Part shown: positions 16,954-26,274 of the stretch, one piece after another
Layout of the letters: each line of letters starts with the position of its first letter
How positions within the stretch are numbered: position 1 is the stretch's first letter
Source: Collinsella aerofaciens
Lineage (GTDB): Bacteria > Actinomycetota > Coriobacteriia > Coriobacteriales > Coriobacteriaceae
DNA length: 64,000 nt
Direction: 5' to 3'
Assembly (NCBI RefSeq): GCF_028209625.1
Contig: NZ_JAQLDU010000006.1
Location: forward strand, 1 to 64,000
The notes under the pieces: generated by a model
Database searches by the model: none
Seen by the model: only the letters and a program-made list of their open reading frames with translations
Told to the model about the DNA's origin: nothing
Program-made: the position numbers and the translations under genes

Positions 16954-17817
16954 CTATTCGACGATTGGTGCTCCGTGGCCCCAAGAACCTTCCATGCCGC
17001 ACACGGTCGAGGCAAACCCAGCAGCAAAGTCGAGCGCGCGCTCGATGGCCTCGGCGCCATCCTCACCACGCTTGGCGGAATCGAGATAGCACATCAAAAA
17101 CGAGGTGAGGAACGAGTCGCCCGCCCCCATGGTGTCCTTCATGTCCGTTACCGGTTTAGCCAGCTGGCGGTAATAACGCTCGCCGTCGTAAGCAATGCAG
17201 CCCTCGGCGCCCGCCGTAGCCGACACAAAACGCGGACCCAAGCCCTTCACCCATGCCAGACGCTCGTGAATCTCGTCCTCACTCGCGGCATCCGCCGCAC
17301 TAAAGAAAGCGAAATCGACGTAGGGCGCAATCTGCTCGTAGTACTCGTCGGTGGAGTCGTCCGAAAAGTCAAAAGAGACCGTGACGCCCGCAGCCTTCAA
17401 CTTGGGCAGCTCGCGCTCGGTAAAGCAATAGTTGCCCGAATGAACCACATCGAACTGCTTCATGTACGCAAGGTCAAAGCGATCGAGGACATAGCGCGCA
17501 TCGCCACGGATACCGCCCTCGTTGGAGCCAAGGAAGACACGGTCACCGTCAACGACGGTCACGCGAGCCGCTCCGTTCTCGCCAATCATCTGCTCGCACT
17601 TGTCAAGCTCGATACCCTCATCCTCGAGGCTTGCAATGACATGCTCGGCAGCGGCGTCATTGCCAAAAATGCCCATGTATGCAGAGCGTGCGGCACCGCA
17701 TTTCTTGGCATAAACGGCGAAGTTCACCGCATTGCCGCCAGGATACATGGTGTGGATATGCTCGTAGCGATCGACGACGTTGTCGCCAAATCCGAGCGCG
17801 TTAACGTTAAATGCCAT
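16954..17817 (-). CDS. frlD: Fructoselysine 6-kinase (PfkB family)
   Basis: A 287-residue ribokinase/PfkB sugar kinase. The N-terminal GFGDNVVDRY and PGGNAVNFAVYAKKCG motifs bind the sugar. The C-terminal DTMGAGDSFLTSF holds the anion hole and the catalytic Asp (GAGD). In the fructoselysine pathway it phosphorylates the sugar part of fructoselysine at C6 before deglycation. The assignment rests on neighbours FrlB and FrlC and on FrlD-like sequence. ATG 17817 is preceded by AAAGG; it follows frlB by 13 nt and is last in the operon. Confidence 0.87.
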   Translation of the reverse strand: MAFNVNALGFGDNVVDRYEHIHTMYPGGNAVNFAVYAKKCGAARSAYMGIFGNDAAAEHVIASLEDEGIELDKCEQMIGENGAARVTVVDGDRVFLGSNEGGIRGDARYVLDRFDLAYMKQFDVVHSGNYCFTERELPKLKAAGVTVSFDFSDDSTDEYYEQIAPYVDFAFFSAADAASEDEIHERLAWVKGLGPRFVSATAGAEGCIAYDGERYYRQLAKPVTDMKDTMGAGDSFLTSFLMCYLDSAKRGEDGAEAIERALDFAAGFASTVCGMEGSWGHGAPIVE

Positions 17818-17830
17818 GGCCTTTGTCCCT

Positions 17831-18799
17831 CTAGTACTCGACGACGCCCATGTAGCGACGGAAATCGGGATCGTGATCAAACACCTTGCCGCGTGCAGCA
17901 CGCAGCTCGCAGTTCATGGCGTAGAACAGCACCGGGTCCAGATAAGCACGGACGCTCGCCGGTACGGCTTCCATACCGTACTCCTTGGCATCGAGCACCA
18001 TCAGCGTATCGGTATGCGTCTTAAGGAACGCCAGGGCGCGCTCGTCCATAGCACGGCACTCGCTGGAGCCCATCTGCAGGAAGTAAAAAACGCCATCCTG
18101 AGTAGCCTCGAAGGGGCCATGGAAGTACTCGGCAGAGTGGATGTAGCTGCAGTGCTGCCACTGCATCTCCATAAGAGAGCAGATAGCGAAACCGTAGGTC
18201 TGGCTAAAGTTGGGACCGCTGCCCAGAATGTAGAAGAACTCGTGCTCCTGGCAAAGCTTGGCAAAACGATCGCCCAGCTCGGCATTTACCTTCTCACGTG
18301 CCGGGGGAAGGATCTTATCCATCTCGGCGATACCGGCATACATATCGGCAAGATCGGCGTAGCCCTCCTGCTGATCGAGTAGCTCGGCCGCAAGCGACAG
18401 CGAAATGCCAGCGGGGACCTCGGCCTGCGGCACGCCCTCGCCCCACGGGTAGACCCACGTGGTCCACTTGCCGGAGTCAATCTTGGATCCAGCGTTGTCG
18501 GTCTGGGCGATCATCGTAGCGCCGGCAGCAAGGGCAATCTCGCAGCCCTCGACGACCTCGGGGGTGTTGCCACTGTGGCTGCAAGCAATGACCAGGGACT
18601 TCTCGCCCAGACGGCGCGGGCGCATGATATCAAACTCGCGAGCCGTATAGATATACGAAGTGAAGGTGGTTGCCTCGCGCTGCAGAAGCTCATGAGCCGG
18701 GATCAAATCGATCATGGAGCCACCGCAAGCAATCCAGTAGACGCTGTCGAACTTGCCCTTCTCGGCAATTGCCTCTTTGATCAGATCGTGTGCGTTCAT
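17831..18799 (-). CDS. frlB: Fructoselysine-6-phosphate deglycase (SIS domains)
   Basis: A 322-residue protein with two sugar-isomerase (SIS) domains and no glutaminase domain, unlike GlmS. Motifs are ACGGSMIDLIPAH, ACSHSGNTPEVVEG (phosphosugar-binding loop) and ILGSGPNFSQTYGF, ending in MGVVEY. FrlB splits fructoselysine 6-phosphate into glucose 6-phosphate and lysine. ATG 18799 has AAAGGAA upstream. The gene lies between frlC and frlD in one minus-strand operon. Confidence 0.88.
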   Translation of the reverse strand: MNAHDLIKEAIAEKGKFDSVYWIACGGSMIDLIPAHELLQREATTFTSYIYTAREFDIMRPRRLGEKSLVIACSHSGNTPEVVEGCEIALAAGATMIAQTDNAGSKIDSGKWTTWVYPWGEGVPQAEVPAGISLSLAAELLDQQEGYADLADMYAGIAEMDKILPPAREKVNAELGDRFAKLCQEHEFFYILGSGPNFSQTYGFAICSLMEMQWQHCSYIHSAEYFHGPFEATQDGVFYFLQMGSSECRAMDERALAFLKTHTDTLMVLDAKEYGMEAVPASVRAYLDPVLFYAMNCELRAARGKVFDHDPDFRRYMGVVEY

Positions 18800-18861
18800 A
18801 TCCAGTTCCTTTCTTGTTTGGTCCGCAATCAATGACGTTGGTTACGTGGCCGATAGTTGTT

Positions 18862-19713
18862 TTAGTCAATCAGATATTTCTCGAATGCGGCCATGTTCTT
18901 GGCATCTGCCGCCGCCGGGTCATCGTAGTAACGACCGTCCGTGATTTCCTGGCCCAGCATGCCGTCGAAACCATGGGCGTTGAGCGTGGCGACGAAGGCG
19001 TCCATATCGTGCTTGCCATCGCCCCACACCAGATGGCCATACGGGTCACCGTCGATAAAGTGCATCTCGTGAATTGCCCCATCACCAAAGGCGGCAAACC
19101 AGTCCTCGAGCGTCTCGCCCGCAACGCCCATCGCGGTTGTATCAACCATGGGCTGTAAGTACGGGCTCGCGACCTCGTCAATCATACGCTTCGCATCGGA
19201 AACCGTCGTCACAAGGTTGCTCTCCTCGGGACGCAGGCTTTCCATCGTAAGCACCAGACCGTGCTCGCCGGCATACTCCGCCAGAATGGACAAGTGCTCG
19301 CGGCTGCGCTTCCAGGCTTCCTCGCGGTCCTCGTCCCAGTCGCCCCAGCCCGAATTGACGGACATACGGTCACACCCAAGTACCTCGGCAAGCTCAATGC
19401 CGTGCTTAAAGTACGCCAGGCTGCGCTGTTCATGCAGCGGTTTGCGTGCACAGTACTGCCAAGGATAGACAACATTCTCGGGGCACAGAGTACGATACCT
19501 AAGTCCACGGTCTGCAGCCTTTTTCGCCAGGACCTCAGCCTCAAAGTAGCCCGTGTGGTCGAGCGTCACATGCGGCTCCGCACACCACAGCTCAATGGAC
19601 TCAAAGCCCAAGCGCTGCTGCACATCAAGGAAGTAATCGAGCGACCACATGATGTAGTGGATATTCATGCCCGCAATCTGCTCGCGGCGCAGCGTCGGTT
19701 TGGATTCAGGCAT
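18862..19713 (-). CDS. frlC: Fructoselysine 3-epimerase
   Basis: A 283-residue xylose-isomerase-like TIM-barrel epimerase. Conserved features include WSLDYFLDVQQRLGFESIELW, GLVLTMESLRPEESN (metal-binding Glu), PMVDTTAM (Asp), HEMHFIDGDPYGHLVWGDG and EITDGRYYDDP. FrlC interconverts fructoselysine and psicoselysine so both can enter the pathway. The ATG at 19713 lies 1 nt from the stop of the upstream amidohydrolase, with GGAGG inside that gene's end, so translation is coupled. Confidence 0.85.
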   Translation of the reverse strand: MPESKPTLRREQIAGMNIHYIMWSLDYFLDVQQRLGFESIELWCAEPHVTLDHTGYFEAEVLAKKAADRGLRYRTLCPENVVYPWQYCARKPLHEQRSLAYFKHGIELAEVLGCDRMSVNSGWGDWDEDREEAWKRSREHLSILAEYAGEHGLVLTMESLRPEESNLVTTVSDAKRMIDEVASPYLQPMVDTTAMGVAGETLEDWFAAFGDGAIHEMHFIDGDPYGHLVWGDGKHDMDAFVATLNAHGFDGMLGQEITDGRYYDDPAAADAKNMAAFEKYLID

Positions 19714-19714
19714 C

Positions 19715-21298
19715 TTATGCCTCCTTATTTCGATCGAACACGATTCGTCCGTCCGACATCGTCATATCAACCGCAAGATCGCGTGCGTCGCGATAATCGA
19801 GGTCGAACACATCCCGATCGAGCACGCAGATATCGGCAAGCTTGCCGGCCTCGAGCGTACCCAGCTCGTCTTCGCGCATCAGATCGTACGCGCCCCCGGC
19901 AGTCCAAGCGCGCAAGAGCTCGACAAGCGTCAGCGCGTTGGCCTCATTCACGGGCAGTCCGTCGGCGAAGAATCCGCCGCACGCGCTGTAGATTGACTCG
20001 CCCAGGCTCGGAATCAGCAGCGGCAAATCCGTGCCGCAACACACTGTGCATCCGGAATCTTCCATGCCGCGGCGATTCCAGCTGTGCAAAAGTCGCGTCT
20101 CGCCAATTTGTCGACGCATCATCGACAGGCAATCCTCGCGCCGGTCCAGCGTCAGAATCTGCGGATAGACCTCGCAAATTCCACCTAACTTGCCAAACTC
20201 GACAAGATCGGTCGGGTCAGAGTTCTCGAGATCGGTAATCGCATGGCGGCGAAGCATCCGTCCATGCTCGTCTCGAGGCAGCGAGGCATAAAGCGCCACG
20301 GTGCGACGAACGGCGCCATCGCCCTGGCAATGCAGGGAATATCGGAAGCCGTCAGCATCAATTGCACGCAGCTCGCTCTCAATCAGATCCCACTCTGGCT
20401 CCTCGACGACCGTCTTGCCGGCAGCGCCCGCATCGGCCGTGTCTTCATAGGGGTCAATCATCTCGGCAAGCCCCGCCCATACACCGCGATCGGTCATACG
20501 GTTGAAGCCAGAAAAACGAACGAACGGTCCCCGGAAGCGCTCTCGTGCCTCGCGGGCATATGCCAGATTTGCACCGGCACCCACCGGCTGCGACATCATA
20601 GAGACGCGAACCGTCAGCTCACCAGATTCCTCACGGCGAGCCATTTCGTCGGCAAAGCCGTAGTAGTCATCAAACGCCATCTCCTTGATGGCGGTAACGC
20701 CGCGTTCGTTAAGCATGCTCATGTAGTCCGAATACCCTGCACGTACCTCGGGCAGCGCGAGGAAATCGCTCATCATGTGCCAGATCTTCTCGGCATAGCA
20801 CGCCTGGGGTGTGAAGCCGTATCGCGCACTGGCGGCAGCATTGAGAACACAGGTATCCGCGCCCGGTGTAAAGCAGACGACAGGGATATCGCCAAAACAC
20901 TCGTCAAACACAGCTGCTGTATTTGCGTTCTCGGCATCCGATGCCAACGTTTCGGGTAGGTTGTGGCCAAAAGCCGCCGCGCAATCCGGATGATCTTCTT
21001 TCCATGCTCGCAAGAGCGACACGGCCTCTTTGGCATCAGCGATGCCGGACAGATCAGGCCCCAACGTCCGCAGCGCCCAGCCTGTATAGAAGGTATGCAC
21101 ATCGATCAGGCCAGGCATGACGGTGCGGTCGCCCAGGTCAACTACCTCGTCCGCCTGGGTCAAATACGAAGCTATCTCACACTTGGTGCCAACAGCCTCA
21201 ATTCGATTGCCACGGACCGCTACGAAACCTTCAAACGGCAGGTCCCCCGTACCGGTAAAGACGCTCTTAGACGTCAGGACCGTCAAACGATCAGACAT
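19715..21298 (-). CDS. Amidohydrolase (YtcJ-like) of the frl operon
   Basis: A 527-residue metal-dependent amidohydrolase of the YtcJ/Amidohydro_3 type. The family N-terminal HxH site appears as DVHTFYTGW, so the second His is Phe. The later metal residues are present: LHCQGDGA, RRHAITDLEN, CCGTDLPLL. It lies between the transporter and frlC, coupled to both (starting within 10 nt of the transporter stop). A likely job is to release an Amadori compound from a conjugate or peptide before FrlD/FrlB act; that is inference. The ATG at 21298 has GGTGG 5 nt upstream. Confidence 0.8.
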   Translation of the reverse strand: MSDRLTVLTSKSVFTGTGDLPFEGFVAVRGNRIEAVGTKCEIASYLTQADEVVDLGDRTVMPGLIDVHTFYTGWALRTLGPDLSGIADAKEAVSLLRAWKEDHPDCAAAFGHNLPETLASDAENANTAAVFDECFGDIPVVCFTPGADTCVLNAAASARYGFTPQACYAEKIWHMMSDFLALPEVRAGYSDYMSMLNERGVTAIKEMAFDDYYGFADEMARREESGELTVRVSMMSQPVGAGANLAYAREARERFRGPFVRFSGFNRMTDRGVWAGLAEMIDPYEDTADAGAAGKTVVEEPEWDLIESELRAIDADGFRYSLHCQGDGAVRRTVALYASLPRDEHGRMLRRHAITDLENSDPTDLVEFGKLGGICEVYPQILTLDRREDCLSMMRRQIGETRLLHSWNRRGMEDSGCTVCCGTDLPLLIPSLGESIYSACGGFFADGLPVNEANALTLVELLRAWTAGGAYDLMREDELGTLEAGKLADICVLDRDVFDLDYRDARDLAVDMTMSDGRIVFDRNKEA

Positions 21299-21307
21299 CA
21301 CAACCAC

Positions 21308-22771
21308 CTACGCCGGAAGCATGCCAGAAATTGCCGTTACGATCAGGCCAAAGACGACCATGAAAATGAAGAACTTCCAAATGGTCTTCCACCATTGGCC
21401 AAACGAAATCTTAGCCACGGCAAGGCCGGCGACCGTCATGCCCGCCACGGGGCTGATGGTGTTGATGGTCTGGTTGGCAAACTGGAGCGCGGTGACGGCC
21501 GCCTCGGGATTGAGGCCCATGAGCTCGGTCAGGGGGCCCATAACGGGCATGGTGAGTGCCGCCAGGCCAGAACTCGAGGGAACCAGCAAAGAGAGCAGGC
21601 CAAGGACGACATACATAAACGTGGTGTAGACGGCGGCGGGTGCACCGGCGAGCGCGGTAGCGAGCGCCTGGAGGATGGTGTCGATGATCATGCCGCCCTC
21701 GGCGATGACCAGAATACCGCGAGCGATACCGATAACGATGGCAGCGTACGCAAAGTCGGCGAGACCCTTAACGAACTCCTCTGCGATCGTCTGCTGGTCA
21801 AGACCGCCCAGGATACCGGCAAGCAAGCCCATGCCAAGGAACACGGCGGAAATCTCATTCATGTACCAGCCCTGGGTAACAAGACCCCAGACGATAATGC
21901 CCATGCCGCAAGCAAAATCGATAAGCACGAGCTTCTGACGGATAGTGAACTCTTCCTCGATGGAGGCATCGGTCACGGAAAACTCAATACGCTTGAGCTT
22001 ATCGTCCTCGTATACAATGGACGACTCGGGGTTTTTCTTGACGCGCATGGCGTAGCGCATGGCCCATGCGATACCGACGGCAGTGAAGATGACCCAAGAA
22101 ACGGCGCGCAGCCACAGTTGCGGATTGCCCTCGATGCCAATGATGCCTTGGGCGATCAAAACATTAAACGGGTCGATGGTCGAGGCACAATATCCCAGGT
22201 TAGGACCAAGGAAGCAGATGATAAATGCCGTCATCGAGTCATAACCGATACCCATCATGATGGGAATGAAGATGGCGTAGAACGGCAGGGCTTCCTCAGA
22301 CATACCAAACGTAGTGCCGCAAATGGACAGCAACGTCATCGTGATGGGAATGATGAGGATGTCCTTGTTCTTGAGCTTTTTAATCACACGGCTCATGCCG
22401 GCATTCAAAGCGTTGGTCTTGGTGATGATTGCGAACGATCCGCCAATCAATAAGACGAACGCAACGACGTCGGCAGCCTCTTGGATACCCTTGGTGGGCG
22501 CTTGCAGAACCGCGAAGATATCCTGGCCCAGATTGATGGTCTCGCCGGTCTCGGAATCGGTGTAGTTCTTATCGACCTGTTCATAGGTTCCAGCAACGGC
22601 GACTTCACGCTCGCCCGCCGCTGTCGAAATCATCTTGCGCTGATACTGACCAGAGGGAACGATCCAAGTCAGGACCGCAAAGACAACGATCAGCAAGAAC
22701 ATGATCGTATAGACATGCGGTAATTTGAACTTAAAACGTCTGTTTGTCTTCTTCGCCTTCGTATCTGACAT
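21308..22771 (-). CDS. YfcC-family (C4-dicarboxylate carrier-like) permease
   Basis: A 487-residue membrane protein with about 12 hydrophobic segments. The N-terminal segment HVYTIMFLLIVVFAVLTWIVPSGQY matches the YfcC/DcuC-like carrier family, which moves peptides, amino acids or organic anions. It has an extracytoplasmic loop near residues 45-85 and re-entrant-like GLGLLSLLVPSSSGLAALTMPVMGPL. Being first in the frl operon it probably imports fructoselysine or a related Amadori product. ATG 22771 has GGAGG 7 nt upstream; the longer frame back to 22966 runs through the promoter region and is rejected. Confidence 0.85.
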   Translation of the reverse strand: MSDTKAKKTNRRFKFKLPHVYTIMFLLIVVFAVLTWIVPSGQYQRKMISTAAGEREVAVAGTYEQVDKNYTDSETGETINLGQDIFAVLQAPTKGIQEAADVVAFVLLIGGSFAIITKTNALNAGMSRVIKKLKNKDILIIPITMTLLSICGTTFGMSEEALPFYAIFIPIMMGIGYDSMTAFIICFLGPNLGYCASTIDPFNVLIAQGIIGIEGNPQLWLRAVSWVIFTAVGIAWAMRYAMRVKKNPESSIVYEDDKLKRIEFSVTDASIEEEFTIRQKLVLIDFACGMGIIVWGLVTQGWYMNEISAVFLGMGLLAGILGGLDQQTIAEEFVKGLADFAYAAIVIGIARGILVIAEGGMIIDTILQALATALAGAPAAVYTTFMYVVLGLLSLLVPSSSGLAALTMPVMGPLTELMGLNPEAAVTALQFANQTINTISPVAGMTVAGLAVAKISFGQWWKTIWKFFIFMVVFGLIVTAISGMLPA

Positions 22772-22940
22772 AGATACCTCCAAAGAACTCGAGACTGCAT
22801 CGCATCTCGCTTCAACGTTTGCACAATGCAAACGTTCTATGACGTCCCATAGATTACCAGCAGCTTTTTCCTTCATCAAGATAATTTCAAACTGATTGCC
22901 GCGACACGGTTGAACGGTTGCGTTCGCGCCGTGAACGGTA

Positions 22941-22978
22941 TGGAAGCGCCCGGTGAGATGATCCACCGGGCGCTTCCA
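22941..22978 (-). terminator. Terminator between gntR and the frl transporter
   Basis: TGGAAGCGCCCGGTG / CACCGGGCGCTTCCA, a perfect 15-bp stem directly after the GntR gene. It separates the regulator from the operon. The space 22772-22940 should hold the frl promoter and the GntR operator, which I could not pin down. Confidence 0.7.
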
Positions 22979-22989
22979 TTCGCAATGTC

Positions 22990-23733
22990 CTAGATGTCAA
23001 AAACGTAGCGAGACCCAACGATCCGCTGACGACCGATGATAAACGGCCGCCGCTGCTCATCGAAAAAGAAGGCTTCCATATAAAACATGGGTTCGCCAAC
23101 GGGAACTGCCAACAGCCGAGCGACCTCGGGCGATGCGCACGCGATCTCGAGCGTGCACGGGTCGGTAAACGCGGGCGTGCGGCCCGTCCGGTTGCGCACG
23201 AACTCAAAAATGGATTGGTTAGATAGAGGTGCCGTTGATAGATAGGCGTTGTCCTCGTAAACATATATGTTGTTCTCGAGCATGACAGGGACGCCATCGG
23301 CAGTACGCACGCGCTCAACGCAAATCAAGTCAGTTCCAACGGGAACACCAAAGAACTGTGCTTCGGTGGAATCCGACGGCAGTATCTTTCTCGAAATGAC
23401 ACGCGCCCCCGGTTCCATTCCATTAACGCGGCATGCGTCCGAAAAACTCTGGACGTCATCCTTCTGGCGAATCTTACGCTTGAGCTTGGGGGCATTGACA
23501 AACGTGCCTTTCCCCTGTCGCTTCGTTAGATAGCCCTGCTGGACGAGCTCCTCAATAGCGCGTCGCACGGTAACGCGGCCAACTTTATAGCTCTCAGCTA
23601 ATTCAAATTCGTTGGGTATCCGCTCGCCCGCCTTGTAGGCACCGGAGTTGATTTCGTTTTTAATAATATCGATAACCTGTTGGTACAGCGGTATCGCTGC
23701 TTTACCGTCAGTTAGCCCTTCAGTCGGTGGCAT
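22990..23733 (-). CDS. frlR: GntR/HutC-family regulator of the frl cluster
   Basis: A 247-residue regulator. Residues about 15-80 are a GntR winged helix (PLYQQVIDIIKNEINSGAYKAGERIPNE, VGRVTVRRAIEELVQQGYL, RQGKGTFV). Residues 90-245 are a UTRA effector-binding domain. UTRA regulators commonly bind phosphorylated sugars, so fructoselysine 6-phosphate is a reasonable inducer guess. ATG 23733 has GGAGAGGG upstream. It is transcribed in the same direction as the operon but separated from it by a terminator, so likely has its own promoter. Confidence 0.85.
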   Translation of the reverse strand: MPPTEGLTDGKAAIPLYQQVIDIIKNEINSGAYKAGERIPNEFELAESYKVGRVTVRRAIEELVQQGYLTKRQGKGTFVNAPKLKRKIRQKDDVQSFSDACRVNGMEPGARVISRKILPSDSTEAQFFGVPVGTDLICVERVRTADGVPVMLENNIYVYEDNAYLSTAPLSNQSIFEFVRNRTGRTPAFTDPCTLEIACASPEVARLLAVPVGEPMFYMEAFFFDEQRRPFIIGRQRIVGSRYVFDI

Positions 23734-23763
23734 ATACCCTCTCCCAGCACAATTAAGTCTAAA

Positions 23764-23800
23764 GCGGGCTCAAGGGCATTCAACAAGCCCTTGAGCCCGC
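23764..23800. terminator. Perfect hairpin between the HAD gene and gntR
   Basis: GCGGGCTCAAGGGC / GCCCTTGAGCCCGC with a short loop, followed by TTTAGAC on the minus strand. It ends the upstream minus-strand unit before gntR. Confidence 0.7.
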
Positions 23801-23883
23801 ATTAGCATAAAGCATGCTTGCTGACGCACTAAAATGTCGGGCATTTACTCATCAGACCCGAAAAACGCGCAACTGCCACGCTC

Positions 23884-24543
23884 CTAAGAAAGTGTGAGCA
23901 GTTCCGGCAGCTGGTCGATGATCTTGTCCGCGGCATCCTGGCTAAAGCCAAAGCGCTCCTCGCGCTTGGCAATGACTGTCAGGCCGGCTCGCTTGCCGGC
24001 AGTGATGCCAGGCACCGAATCCTCAACGCAGCAGCAGCGATTCGCGGGCAGCCCCAGTAGGTCCAGCGCATGCAGGTAGATGTCGGGCTCGGGCTTGCTC
24101 TCCTTAAACTGCTCGCCGCTCACCACATACTCAAAGGCATCCGACAACCCGCACGCATTGAGCACTTCCTCGATGCTATCCATGGGAGACGAGCTGGCAA
24201 GCGCCACGCGAACGCCGCGGCGCGGCAGCTCTCGAATCGTATCAACGGCGCCCGGGTTAATCAAAGCCTGATAGTCGCGCGGACGCTTATGCGCCCACTC
24301 GTCCCAACGGGCCAACGCTTCCTCGCCAGTGAAATGCCCCTTACCGGCACGCTCAAACCAATCGATCAGCATATGCAGGAAGAACTGATGCGAGGTACCA
24401 ACCTGCCCATTCAACTCCTCTTGAGTCAGGTTAAGCCCAAGCTCCTTGGCAAACGCGGCAGTCTCGCCCAGGTAGTAATACTCGGTATCGACAATGACAC
24501 CGTCCATGTCAAAGATAACGGCGTCGAACGGAAATGCGGACAC
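23884..24543 (-). CDS. HAD-family phosphatase, beta-phosphoglucomutase-like
   Basis: A 219-residue HAD hydrolase. Motif I is FDMDGVIVD (nucleophile and acid Asp), motif II ALASSS, motif III Lys in KESKPEPDIYL, motif IV VEDSVPGI. The helical cap between motif I and II matches subfamily I beta-phosphoglucomutase or sugar-phosphatases; substrate unknown. I chose the GTG at 24543 because GGGAGGG lies 6-8 nt upstream and the upstream frame crosses the terminator of the next gene. Confidence 0.83.
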   Translation of the reverse strand: MSAFPFDAVIFDMDGVIVDTEYYYLGETAAFAKELGLNLTQEELNGQVGTSHQFFLHMLIDWFERAGKGHFTGEEALARWDEWAHKRPRDYQALINPGAVDTIRELPRRGVRVALASSSPMDSIEEVLNACGLSDAFEYVVSGEQFKESKPEPDIYLHALDLLGLPANRCCCVEDSVPGITAGKRAGLTVIAKREERFGFSQDAADKIIDQLPELLTLS

Positions 24544-24560
24544 GGCACCCTCCCTAACAA

Positions 24561-24584
24561 AAGGGCGCCCGCAAGCAGGCGCCC
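24561..24584 (-). terminator. Terminator of the Cof-type HAD gene
   Basis: GGGCGCC / GGCGCCC stem with a 7-nt loop, followed by TTTTGTT on the minus strand. Confidence 0.75.
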
Positions 24585-24607
24585 AAACCATGCATTAATC
24601 GGCGATT

Positions 24608-25450
24608 CTAACCCAGCAGCTTATCCAGCGCCACCGCAATGCCATCTTCGTTGTTATTGGCGGTCACCATCTGGGCAACTGCCTTAACCTCATCGACGGC
24701 GTTGCCCATGGCAACACCGGTGCCGGCCCACTCAATCATGGACTTGTCGTTCTGGCCGTCGCCAAACGAGACGACCTCGCTGGCATCGATGCCGAGCTTG
24801 GGCAGGGCACCCTCAAGCGCGTGGGCCTTGTCGATACCGGGCGCCGTGTACTCAAAGTACCAGTCAGCCGTAAACATGCCCGAAAGCGCCTGCTTAAAGG
24901 GCGCATACATCTCCTCGTAATGCGCCTGCAGGTAGGCCGGATCGCCCGCCGTCAGCAGCTTGTCCACGGGATAAGCGTCCACGACCTCATGCAAGCTCTC
25001 GACCTCGCGGATCTTAAGGTCGCAGGCATCGCGCTCGTATTTGACGATGTTTTTCCGCGAGCCATCCGGCAGCGTAATCATGCAGCGGTACGAATCCTCA
25101 ACATGCAAATTGCGACCAAGCGAGATCATGGGGATCACATCATAGTTTTGCAGGTAATCAATCAGGCGATGCAATTCGTCGGCAGGCATAGCCTGATCGA
25201 ACAGCACCTCATCGGTCTGGGCATCGACGACGTGAGCGCCGTTAAAGGCCACCAGCAAACCATCATGGTTCTGAAGGTCGAGCTCCTGCGCCAAGGCGTG
25301 CAGCCCCCATGCGGGGCGACCCGAAGCCAAGATGAGCTTAATGCCCGACTCCTGCGCCGCGAGCAGCTTCTCACGCGTGCGCGGGCTGATGACCTTTTGG
25401 TCGTTGGTGAGCGTACCGTCGATATCCATTGCGATGGCTTTAATTGCCAT
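24608..25450 (-). CDS. Cof-type HAD phosphatase
   Basis: A 280-residue HAD hydrolase of the Cof/IIB group, with a large alpha/beta cap between motifs. MDIDGTLTND is motif I, LILASGRP motif II, the invariant Lys is in GIDKAHAL, and SFGDGQNDKSMIEWAGTGVAMGNA is motif III/IV. Such enzymes dephosphorylate sugar phosphates and flavin or PLP precursors; which one is not readable. ATG 25450 has GGGAGGC upstream. The ~80 extra N-terminal codons of the open frame have no family match. Confidence 0.87.
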   Translation of the reverse strand: MAIKAIAMDIDGTLTNDQKVISPRTREKLLAAQESGIKLILASGRPAWGLHALAQELDLQNHDGLLVAFNGAHVVDAQTDEVLFDQAMPADELHRLIDYLQNYDVIPMISLGRNLHVEDSYRCMITLPDGSRKNIVKYERDACDLKIREVESLHEVVDAYPVDKLLTAGDPAYLQAHYEEMYAPFKQALSGMFTADWYFEYTAPGIDKAHALEGALPKLGIDASEVVSFGDGQNDKSMIEWAGTGVAMGNAVDEVKAVAQMVTANNNEDGIAVALDKLLG

Positions 25451-25599
25451 ATATGCCTCCCTGTCATTGAGCAACCTTGTCTGAGCCATCATACAGAACA
25501 CCCACGGCGGCGCTGTTTGCAACGGGTAAAAAGTCATATTGTCCCGAACATGAACGGCGCGTAGTCGTGAAGCTTTATCGCACAGGTCAAATACGTCTG

Positions 25600-26274
25600 C
25601 TAGCGGCGCTCCCCCGTCGGTGCACCCTCGACGATCGCGATGCCCGCCGATGCACCCAACGCGCTGGCGCCGGCCTCGATGAATGCGCAAGCCTCTTCGT
25701 AATTATGGATACCGCCCGCCGCCTTGATTGCCACGGCATCGCCGAGCACCTCGTGCATCAGCCGCACGTCCTCGAGCTTAGCGCCGCCAAAGCTTCTGCC
25801 AGTCGATGTCTTAAGGAATCCCGGCTTAGCCTCCAGCGCAATCTCACACACACGGTGCTTGGCGGCATCGTCGCCGTCCAGCTTGCACATCTCGACGATC
25901 ACCTTGTCAGTGATGCCATGCGCGCGACAAAAATCAGCAATGGCAGTCATCTCGCGCTCGATGGCATCAAAATCGCGGTTCTCGACCGACTCCTGATTCA
26001 AAACGTAGTCAATCTCGGTAAAGCCGCACGCAGCGTATTCCTCAAACCTCGCAAGCTTCTCCTCGAGCGTCATAGTGCCCTGGGGAAAGTCGATAGCGCC
26101 GGCAAGGATGATGTCAGAGCCCTCGAGCATTGCGCGACCCGTCTCGTACTCCTGCAGGTTCGCAAATACACAACGGAAGTTGTACTTTAGCGCCTTCTCG
26201 ACATACTGCTCAAATGTGTCCTCGGGAGCGTCGATATAGTCGATGTATTTATTGATGGGTTTGGCAAGCGTCAT
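25600..26274 (-). CDS. deoC: Deoxyribose-phosphate aldolase
   Basis: A 224-residue class I aldolase that splits 2-deoxyribose 5-phosphate into glyceraldehyde 3-phosphate and acetaldehyde. The barrel motifs KVIVEMCKL and the Schiff-base segment FLKTSTGRSFGGA (catalytic Lys) are clear, with VAIKAAGGIHNYE carrying the proton-relay Lys. ATG 26274 has AGGAGG 7 nt upstream. No other nucleoside genes lie beside it; the neighbouring inserted segment begins about 215 nt upstream of its start. Confidence 0.92.
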   Translation of the reverse strand: MTLAKPINKYIDYIDAPEDTFEQYVEKALKYNFRCVFANLQEYETGRAMLEGSDIILAGAIDFPQGTMTLEEKLARFEEYAACGFTEIDYVLNQESVENRDFDAIEREMTAIADFCRAHGITDKVIVEMCKLDGDDAAKHRVCEIALEAKPGFLKTSTGRSFGGAKLEDVRLMHEVLGDAVAIKAAGGIHNYEEACAFIEAGASALGASAGIAIVEGAPTGERR

